43,900 nt of DNA, taken from NCBI GenBank assembly GCA_905182995.1, contig CAJJDP010000058.1, positions 105,849 through 149,748 on the forward strand, read 5' to 3'. Source of the DNA: Paramecium octaurelia (lineage: Eukaryota > Ciliophora > Oligohymenophorea > Peniculida > Parameciidae). The notes under the pieces are model-generated. The model saw only the letters and a program-made list of their open reading frames with translations. It did not search any database and was not told the origin of the DNA. A program made the translations under genes and the position numbers. Positions 34,073-43,900 of the stretch are shown one piece after another; position 1 is the stretch's first letter; each line of letters opens with the position of its first letter.

Positions 34073-35449
34073 TCATTAGATTTATAACAAAAATTAATTA
34101 ATATTATCAAATTATTTGGATACCTTCTCTCCTAAAATCAAATTTCCAATTACATTTATTATATATTATTATCCAATCAATCTTGCATTACAGAATCGTA
34201 ATTTCGTTGTAAAGGTCCTAAAATTTAATATTGAATCTTACTTTTAAATGGATTTCAATGAACCATTCTCCAAAAATGTCATATTCAATTCATAAGTTGA
34301 AGCAACACATAACAATTATTTGTTAATTGAAAATTAATTATATTTTTAAATTAAGTAAGTGATTACTTCATTTTATAATTTTCTAATTGAGCAAGTCTGA
34401 TTGTTGTTTTTATTCTCAATATAATTTTCAATCATCTCATAGAAGTATGGCAATTATTTTAAATAGTCTTCTTCTGGCATTAGTTTATTACTTTTGGATA
34501 TGGGTAATCCTAGATTTACAATGCCTTTGTTGCTCTTAATTTAATCAATATTTTGATTTGAGTTCTCAATTATATAATCAAATATGATTGGACAAAATTA
34601 TTTAATAATATGGATCTAAGAGCATATCAAAGATTGGCTTTTATTCTAAGTACTCTACTTAGATTAAATCTCTTTGATTTCAATACAACATATCCAATGT
34701 CCATTTTATTCAGTATATTATATTTTTGGCTTAAGATCAAATTATGTGATGATAGTATTAAAAATATCTCTTATCGAACTTAATTTCTTTTTTTGAATTA
34801 TTTTTATTATTTAATTTTGCTCAGATTCACTCAATTCATTTCTATGAGTAAAAGACGCAAGTTTCTTCTTGCTACTTGGCTTGTAGTGATTTTCATACAT
34901 ATCATTTACATAAACAATTTGAGTTTCCTCGATTTTGGCACTTTCCTCATCTGCATTGGTATTGGATAGATCAATATTTTAGAATCTTTACAATTAGTTT
35001 AATTGGAACTCTTAAAGAAAATTCAAGTAATCACTAATGTTTTAAAATAACAACAAGGATTGGAGTTATTAATGAGTTATTTGAAATATATTAGACCATA
35101 AATTCAACTAGTATAATAGAATGCTATCTAATTCAATTTATTATATAATATTCTCTATCTATGATTAATCCGATAATTCATGTTCTAATATAGGGAATGT
35201 TAATTATCTTAGAAAAAGTATAAACAATTATCTATTGTGTTTAAATTAGTTAATGTAATGTTGGAGAATTGTATCTGGCAATAATAATTTATCTGATCTA
35301 TATCTCATTACTCTAACTTTATTGGCCATACTCAATGGATTGCTATCATCCTTGAAACCAGATGGTTCATACTTAGATATTGTTGAAATCATAGGACTTT
35401 GTTATTGTTTCACAAGTAAGTGAATGTAAAGATCATATACTTTACTCAT
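34073..35449 (-). CDS. hypothetical protein, 458 residues
   Basis: One frame from ATG 35449 to TGA 34075-34073 without any intron needed. No family is recognised. The N-terminal part contains SKYEPSGFKDDSNPLSMANK. A helical Gln/Leu-rich middle follows (SQIENIIQQIELDSILLYQL), then a charged segment (NADEESAKIEETQIVYVNDM), a basic SSKKKLASF stretch and a C-terminal half with LPYFYEMIENYIENK and FRTFTTKLRFCNARLIGQ. No membrane helices are evident. It lies in a minus-strand run between the channel (70-bp gap) and the MYND kinase (54-bp gap). Composition supports a real gene. Confidence 0.65.
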
Positions 35450-35503
35450 TTTCTAGTTACTTTAAATTATTTTAACTAAAATAAAATAAAGTATTATAAT
35501 TAA

Positions 35504-37026
<1,523 letters not shown>

Positions 37027-37810
37027 TTTTAATAATTAACTATTTATAATTTATGTAAATTTTTATATATATATATAAATTATGATAAATTTGAATTTCC
37101 TTTTTATTGCTATGATTTTTCTATTTTAATAAGATCTCAATAATTCTAAGGAAAGTTTCATCAATTTGAAAAAATTGTAAACCTATTTTACAATTGAAGA
37201 TAAAGAGTTAAACACCAAGAACGAAATTATTTCAACATAAAACTATGATTATTTTATTATCCTTCACTTGTTGTTCCAATAAATAGAGTTGATAAAGGTC
37301 TTTTTCTTACAATTTTTGCTAGACTAATTTTTGTAAATAATCTTATTCAGATTACATCCAAATATAGTGCCAGAATTCCTTATTTCATTAATAAATGAAC
37401 TTTTTTAAATTTTATTTGAATAGTAATCTAAAGATATATCTTGTTTAAACCATCATAAATTTTCAATTACGAACTATTATCTTATTAAATTACTTTGTTA
37501 TCTAATTCTTTTTTAAATATATCTTAAACTATTTTTCTTTTTATCCAAATCAATTAAAAGAATTATAAATACAGCAATAATTAGAAATATGCAAGCTATT
37601 CTTCAAAATATTAGTTACAATAATAATGAAGATTTCTGTCGACAATTTTTCAAACATCTTAAATTTTATATTTTCTCTTAGAATACAAATCCAGAAATTT
37701 CTTAAATAACAAACTTTATATTTTTATTTCTTAATATGAAAAACAACAGATTCAAACTTTAAAGACAAAATCGTATTCTAAAATATTATAAAAAATAGTA
37801 TTTTAAATAT
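37027..37810. other. gene-poor stretch, very AT-rich
   Basis: About 780 bp between two minus-strand genes. A plus-strand frame from ATG 37082 stays open for 333 codons to TGA 38081-38083. However, its first 240 residues contain no glycine and are almost all Ile, Leu, Phe, Asn, Gln and Lys, and its end runs antisense through the transporter gene. I do not accept it as a gene. Nothing else is seen. Confidence 0.5.
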
Positions 37811-39069
37811 TCAACAAATGCTTTAAAATGCAAATAATTCAGATATTTAATAACCATTATGAGACCATTTCTAGATGAATTATATTGCCAAATTAACCAT
37901 TGCAAAAATGACAAATCCAACCAATCCCCACATTATTAGAGATAACCTATCTCTTTTCTTTAGATTATTAAAAATGTAGGAACTAGACAAATAGCATCCA
38001 ATAACAGTCATTGTAAACAAGGAAATTGCTTAAAGAGTACCCATGTACCCTAGAATAATCACTTATGCTGCAACTTAAAATGAACTCAGTAAAACGTTAA
38101 ATGATGATGTTCCTGTACTTTGAATTGTAGTGAATCCCATCCCCAAATACATTGGTATCAAAATCATACCACCTCCTAGACCAAATCCATTGAATATACC
38201 AGCCTTAAACGAGTCTCTCAAACATTCTTTTTTTAATGGTTTTAACTCTTCTTTTTAAAATCTATCAAATATGTATTCAAAATAATAAAATAATACGACA
38301 ACCAGACCTAATGTAATAATCCAATAAAAGAATCCACAATAAGATATACCAATAATTGATTAAACATTTGGAGACCCCCTCAGAAAAAACCCTAGAAGCA
38401 CTGTTATAACAATGACACATATTGCTACAATAAGATCTATATTCTCTTTTAATGAAGCACCCTGTAAAGGTTATTGCTTTTCTTCTTATGATAATTTATT
38501 AAGAATAGGAATCTCTACTGAATTTTAAGTTTGTTTTCTTTAATTTTCATTATTCTACTCTTTAAGGGCAGTTTTATAAAACTTTTAGCACGAAAGAAAT
38601 AAAAAATATTGCAATATAGATATTAAAAAGAATGCAGGTAATATCTTATTCAGAATAAGACCTACCATGCTCCCTATTATCATGGCTGGACATGCCACTA
38701 TTGCACTTCTTATTTTCACAACTGGAGTTTTGGTTTAAGGATCCAATTGCTAAGCAAGATTAAGGAAATTTCCTAAAGCTGCACCAAAAATAGGTAAAAA
38801 GACTCCTAGTAATGCTTCTTTCTATGAATAGTTAAAAAACATAGTCATCAAAGAAACTACTACTCCACCTCCTCCAATCCCTACAACATGCTATCAATCA
38901 ATGAAATACCTGCTAAGGATGCAAACCCTGTGAAAATGGCTATGCTAATCATGCCTATCAATTCAGGAAATGTTGGAGGAAAGAAGTTCTTATGCGTACA
39001 TATTCCATCTATGCAATTATAGAGTGAAACGCATTCTGATTACAATGTACAAGGGTGATTATTGATCAT
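37811..39069 (-). CDS. TauE/SafE-family sulfite/anion exporter-like membrane protein
   Basis: 409 residues with one 29-nt intron (38881-38909) that rejoins GFASLAGIGGGGVVVSLMTM. The family has two inverted halves. The first has this glycine-rich motif plus LLGVFLPIFGAALGNFLN. The second, after a charged cytoplasmic loop (about residues 175-215), has AGIFNGFGLGGGMILIPMYL and STGTSSFNVLLSSFQVAA. Members export sulfite, sulfoacetate or related organic anions; the substrate here is unknown. A short cysteine-rich lumenal segment (HPCTLQSECVSLYNCIDGIC) precedes the first helix. No signal peptide follows ATG 39069, although the upstream sequence in the same frame is open and hydrophobic (LFIFLLLQF), so the true start may be missing. 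Confidence 0.85.
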
Positions 39070-39091
39070 TATAAATTATAATAATAAAAAA

Positions 39092-40429
39092 ATGAATAGT
39101 GGTGAATATCAGAAATTTGAAGAATTAGGTTTAGATTATGTTGGAAGATTGATTATAAGAGCCAAAACCAATTTAAGTTTTAAGTATCCCTCCCTTACTA
39201 TAAAGAAAGAATGTATTGAGTAATAATCGAAGAATTTATTTTAGTTTCTTCTCAAACAGGTAATGGAAAGACAGCTGCATTTTCCTTTCCAATTCTATAG
39301 ACATTTAGTTAAGATCCATATGGAATCTTCGCAATTATATTAACTGCAAATAGAGAACTAGCAGTATAGATAGCTGAATAGATATAAATATTTGGTGCTA
39401 GTGTCAATTTGAGATTAGCTTTATTAATAGGGGGACTTTCCTCTTCAAAATAAGTCAAACTATTAGGATAAATCCCACATATAATAATTGGAACTCTTGG
39501 GAGATGTGCAGAATTGCTTAGCATTGATGTTAATTTCTAGAAATATATTAAGAATGTTAATATTTCATATTGGATGAAATAGATAGACTGTTTGGAACCT
39601 CAAATTTGGGATGATATAAAAAAAGTATATGAATAATGCGAATCTCCTTATATTGCATTAGTATCAGCTACTCTGAATAATGTCACCCAGTAATTAAAAG
39701 ACGAATTTGCTAATGTTGACTTTGTTAAATGGAGAATAACCCAGAATAAAAGGTATCAGAAACTATTAAACATAAATTTGTATTGATGCCAGATTTTGTT
39801 AAAGATTATTATTTCATCCATCTAATGAAAAAATTAGAAGGAGCATCTACCATTGTTTTTGCTCCTACATGTAGAAAGTGTCATGAGTTAAATGAATTGC
39901 TTAATCATTTTGAAATTAAATCAACTTGTTTGCATTCAATGTTACCTTAACATGAAAGAATCAGTAATTTAAGAGCTTACAGATCATAAAAGACTTAAGT
40001 GTTGGTAGCCACAGATGTAGCATCAAGAGGACTTGATATACCAAATGTAAAATTTGTTATTAATTGGAATGTTCCTAAAGTAGAAGCAGATTATATTCAT
40101 AGAGTAGGTAGAACGGGAAGAGCTGGCAGAAGCTATGTAGAATATATCTATTTCAATTAGAGGTACAGCTATAACAATGATGACCTAATTTGACGTAGAA
40201 AGAATATAAGCTATTGAAAACTTAATTAATTTGAAATTGGATGAAATCAAATTCAATGAAGAGAAGGTCGCAGAGGCCATTAAAACCATTAAAATTGTAA
40301 TTTTATTTACAAATAGTTTTTAGAAAATGCAGTAGGATGGTACAACAGAAAAATTTGTGGATCTTCAAAAAGAAAAAAGTTTAATCTAAATAGAAAAGAA
40401 TAGAAAGTTTAGAAGAATAATCATCATGA
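39092..40429 (+). pseudogene. decayed DEAD-box RNA helicase, DDX49/Dbp8 type
   Basis: Helicase motifs run along the whole length but in changing frames: SSQTGNGKTAAFSFPILQ, SQDPYGIFAIILTANRELAV, KPHIIIG-like PHIIIGTLGR, then [67 protein letters not shown] and MMTQFDVERIQAIENLINLK. The order and the DPYGIF, CRKC and LHSM elements fit DDX49/Dbp8, a ribosome-biogenesis helicase. The frame breaks at about 39221, 39560, 39608 and 39737; each looks like a one-base deletion. Motifs are also eroded (PTRELA is ANRELA, TPGR is TLGR, DEAD is DEID, Q motif poor), and an intron at 40133-40160 has lost its GT donor. It is probably a dying duplicate; sequencing errors cannot explain the motif losses. Confidence 0.85.
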
Positions 40430-40488
40430 TTTGTTAATATTTTTTTTTAGATTACATTGATATTATACATAATAAAGTCATTGTATTT

Positions 40489-41221
40489 TCATTCCAATTA
40501 TGCATTTTATTATTTATTCTTTAACTTTTTTACTTATTATTATGGCTTTTTCTATTTACTTTATGTTCCCTATTCAATTTCTATCTATTCTTCTTTTTAT
40601 TGTTTAAAAATTTTTTTATTTATTTTTTTTCCTCCTTTTAGAATTCCATTTTTTTGTTTCTATGGCTATTCTTCCTACTCCTCTTCATTTACTAGGTTGT
40701 TCAACTCTTCTAATTCATTTTAGACATCATCTTCTTATTTTTCTTATTAATTTTCTTGCTCCTCTTTGGCTTATTCCTCTAAGTACTCTAAAGATTTATA
40801 GATATAATTGAATTACTGGATAAATAATATTTATATCTCTTTCCATTAACATGTTTGAGAATTACAGATTTCTTTTTACTAATATTTTATCGGGTCAAAT
40901 TACAAAACAATTTATTTCTACAACTATGAATTAATTTTACTTATCAGTTTTATGCTGGACGATGTAGGGTTCAAATTAAGTAAAGTCGATATCACTTTCT
41001 AATGCATTTTTATAGCTTTTTCCATTAAGATAGTTGTTAAATTCTTATAAAGTTGGTAAAATTTCGTGATGTGTTAAAAGGCATTTAATTTTTCCACTTG
41101 ATAAAAATTCAAAATTCTTATTATTTTAAACAAGCTTTTATAATTCTTTATTTTTATTTGAATTAGAATCATTTACTTTGATATTTTAAACTTGCTTTCC
41201 AGATTCTTTATTTTTATTCAT
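40489..41221 (-). CDS. SURF2: SURF2 (surfeit locus protein 2) homologue
   Basis: 226 residues, introns 40918-40940 (23 nt) and 40788-40816 (29 nt). The SURF2 core is clear: FLSSGKIKCLLTHHEILPTL, LNGKSYKNALE, FTQFEPYIVQHKTDKNKLFC, NLTRQNISKKK and VILKHVNGKRYKYYLSKYLE. Animal SURF2 has the same repeated H-E...GK.Y patterns and a charged tail. The C-terminal half is acidic and then lysine/Gln-rich (KQEDDVQNELEELNNLVNEE). SURF2 is a nucleolar protein linked to ribosome (5S RNP) assembly. It converges on the helicase pseudogene with about 60 bp between the ends. Confidence 0.88.
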
Positions 41222-41340
41222 AAATTAAAATAATAATTATATTTGCTGACAATCTCCATACAAGGGGAATTAAATTATATTAAAAAAATTCTTTGAATAA
41301 TAATTGATATTTAGTTTAATTCTGGTTAATTAAATTATTG

Positions 41341-42663
41341 ATGATTAATAAGGCTTCGTCTTTAACTAGAATGACATTTCGAATATTCATAATGATGACC
41401 AAAAATTCAACAAGATATCCATACGGGAAATTGGACCACTTTTTCGCTAATTATGAGATGAGTGAATTTGAATCTCCAAAAATTACGATTAACAAATTTT
41501 AATATTTAATTGATGACATTTTTTATTCCAACAGTCTTCAATTTAATACTTCATTGGCTTCTTATTTGAATGTAAACGATGTAGAAATCAATTAATTGTC
41601 GATACTTTTAGAGAAAATATACTAAAATAATTTGTTTTTATCAAGAACGAATAAACAATGTTTAACTTAAATAATACTAAATAAATTAGATTCCTTTAAT
41701 GAGGATATCATCTCCATTATAAATTAAGCCTGTTTATTGGGGTTTATTAATGAATAGCTAATGGAACTATTTATAAATTAGTTTACTATGTAAGGAATTA
41801 CATAATATAATTTTACAATTTAAGTGTAATTGCTTTTTATTTTTGGTTAAGCTCTTTTAAAATATAATAACCTTACAAAAAATGAAGCCTTCATTAAAAA
41901 GTGGTAAGAACTCATTAAAAATGCAATTGTAAAATATAAACCAGAGAATAAAATATCTGGTTGTATGTTTTCCTAAATTTCGTTCTTATTTAAAGGACTC
42001 TTCTATATTGAATTAGAATAAGAGGCAACATATTTAGGATAAATTATTGAATTCTATAAAACCTACTATAAGCTATTGATTACAAACTTTGCAGAAAATC
42101 AAGATTTTCAAAATATGACCCCGAAAGAGTCTACAATATTGCTTACTGCTTTATTAAAACTTAAGGATTAATTTCAAAAATTAGAAATAAGTATTATAAC
42201 ACAATCCTTACTAAATCGAATTAAAAAGACAGGCGTTTCTGCATTTAGTGACTTGGCTTTGCAATCCTTTGTATTTAATTTAACCCAGCTTGGAGATTAT
42301 CAGACTTTAATGGCAAATGACATCATATAAGTTTTACTTTAAAATGTGCAGCAATAATAGTTTTCTCAAAGGATAATGATTGTAATCCTATTTGAAATGC
42401 ACTTTAAATGGAGTAATGATGTACCAAAAAATCATTTACACAATTTGATATCAAGTATAAATGTAAAAGAAATTCCAGATTTCGAGCTTGGCAGTTACTT
42501 CTAATTGTTAACCTTATTACCCTTAGATTAATTATAACACATAATCAATAATATCGAATCCGTATTTAATAAAATTATTGATAGGAAATTACAATCAGAG
42601 AATAGTATTAGAAGGAAAATTAGTAGTTTTTAAAAAAGGAGCCTCTCTCTTCTGATAGAATGA
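41341..42663 (+). CDS. hypothetical helical protein, possibly mitochondrial
   Basis: 440 residues, one open frame to TGA 42661-42663, no intron. The first 28 residues (MINKASSLTRMTFRIFIMMT...) are basic and free of acids, as in mitochondrial presequences. The rest is an array of amphipathic helices (MQGITQYNFTIQVQLLFIFG, LLTALLKLKDQFQKLE, LALQSFVFNLTQLGDYQTLM, LTLLPLDQLQHIINNIESVF). The pattern recalls helical-repeat organelle RNA-binding proteins (FASTK/RAP or octotricopeptide type), but I see no RAP domain and cannot name the family. The composition supports a real gene. Confidence 0.6.
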
Positions 42664-42793
42664 GAAGATCTTTCTAAAGGTTGATAAATTTATTGTCAAC
42701 TCATGGTAAAAATACAGGATAACTCGAAAAAGCCATTAAGAAATTTATTTGAGTAAAACAACTTTGTATATTAATAATAATTATTTATATTTT

Positions 42794-43531
42794 ATGCATA
42801 ATTCACTAATGTATTCAAACAATGCATTATGTAAAACAGAGCCTGAGGAAAGTCTTGGAAGTAAAGCATTAGACATTTTAAAAGAGAAGATAAAAATATT
42901 TGAATTGGAAAAGATTCCATATTTGAGCAATTCGTAAAAAAAAAGTTTGGCTGATAAATAAAGAAGTAAATCTCAAAAATATTAAATTCATCCGAAAATG
43001 ATATAACCATAATAGCTTTCTTAAAATAGGATATCGAATAAGGAATAACAAATTAGCTCTTAAAATAGATTTTCCTTGCAAATATTAGAATCGGTTAAGA
43101 GTCGATTGAGTATCTAGGAGGCCAAATTAATGGATGTACCTCTAGTGAAAGTTTCAAGAGAACGGGTGCTAACTAGTAAAAAGGAATCCGAAAATAACAT
43201 ATCTCTAATACTAATGGAAAAGTATTACTAAGCTACAATTAAATATGAAGAAAAACAATAAAAATAAGCCACCAAAAGAAACCATCCAAAACATACCTCC
43301 AAATTGATGATAAATAATTAAGCAGTAAAAAACTTTCAAAGAAAAATAAAAAATAGCAGAAGAGAACTATTAAAAGAATTAAATACTTCTCTCAATGATC
43401 AGTAATCAAATATCTAATAATAATAATTGAAATCAATTTCAGCTGATGGTCAAAACTTGCATGAAAAAAGTAATATAAAATTCAGGCCAATCAAAACCAT
43501 TTATCTAAAAAGAAATTATTCAACTTCTTGA
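42794..43531 (+). CDS. basic low-complexity protein, 245 residues
   Basis: ATG 42794 to TGA 43529-43531. No family is recognised. It is rich in Ser, Lys and Gln (KKSLADKQRSKSQKYQIHP, QQISSQNRFSLQILESVKSR), with short predicted helices (KALDILKEKIKIFELEK, NFQRKIKNSRRELLKELNTS) and basic C-terminal residues. The start is uncertain: a TTG 45 nt upstream is in the same frame, and an ATG at 42701 in another frame (MVKIQDNSKKPLRNLFEQN) could be a first exon joined by an unseen intron. A nuclear or cytoskeletal role is possible but not shown. Confidence 0.5.
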
Positions 43532-43900
43532 TGAATTTTATATACTTAATTTAAATATGAATTAAATCGAATACTATTATGAAATTGAGTTGTTACATTA
43601 ATAAATATTTATTATTAAGGTTAATATCATTGATTTTAGTTCGAAATTCTTTCAACTAAGGTGAATAATCTTATATTGGAAAATAAGTAATTTTACTTAT
43701 ACTTAATGTTTCAATAAATCTATTAAAGGCAATTAAAATATATAAAATCGAGGTTCAGCTATTTCGTTAAGTTAAAGTAACAGAATTATATAAAATATTG
43801 ATATATATGTATATTAAATTGTTAGTTTTATTCATTACTTTCGGAATATTAAAAAACCAGATGTATAAATCCATATAATATTCTAATAATATTTATTATA
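43532..43900. other. AT-rich end of window, no gene seen
   Basis: I see no protein-like frame, RNA or telomeric repeat in these 369 bases. They are probably intergenic, up to a gene outside the window. Confidence 0.5.

Noticed and set aside
37082..38083. Plus-strand open frame of 333 codons
   Set aside because: No glycine in about 240 residues, composition of plain AT-rich DNA, and its end runs antisense through conserved transporter sequence.

Overview
The window is nuclear DNA from a ciliate of the Paramecium type, almost certainly macronuclear. TAA and TAG are read as glutamine all along conserved proteins and TGA is the only stop. The DNA is very AT-rich. Thirty-five introns could be placed; all are 20-31 nt long, begin with GT and end with AG, and every gene model built with them closes exactly in frame. 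Genes are packed tightly, with several gaps of only 22-54 bp. One TA-bounded 26-bp element that is present in one of two otherwise identical copies looks like a Paramecium internal eliminated sequence (IES). Under the standard code almost every gene would look broken, so all models here were read by hand with the ciliate code.

Left part (1-14000). Two direct repeats of about 1.3 kb, each split by a single N (1787 and 9375), look like unmerged contig ends rather than biological duplications. The clear genes are an ankyrin-PH-AGC kinase (2738-4836), a 336-residue protein of unknown family (6815-7825) and a possible ubiquitin-like repeat protein (11832-12917). Several stretches hold intron-split or decayed minus- or plus-strand genes that I could only read in pieces.

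Middle part (14000-31100). It holds a secreted H-type-lectin-like protein, a small cysteine-rich protein, two tandem PIN-LIKES/auxin-efflux-carrier-type membrane transporters, a secreted protein with the His-Glu...Cys order of circularly permuted papain-like enzymes, and then a compact minus-strand run: IFT88 (intraflagellar transport), WASHC4/SWIP (WASH complex) and SEC24 (COPII coat). SEC24 and the complex I subunit NDUFA5 start back to back with 24 bp between their ATGs. A coiled-coil protein follows.

Right part (31100-43900). It holds a cyclic-nucleotide-gated-type K+ channel with a CCHC zinc knuckle, a 458-residue unknown protein, a MYND-finger plus Aurora-like kinase, a TauE/SafE-type transporter, a decayed DEAD-box helicase of the DDX49/Dbp8 type, SURF2, a possibly mitochondrial protein and a basic low-complexity protein. 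The genes do not form one pathway. Several concern membranes and cilia (IFT88, WASHC4, SEC24, the channel and the transporters), as expected for a ciliate, but co-location is probably incidental in a genome this compact.
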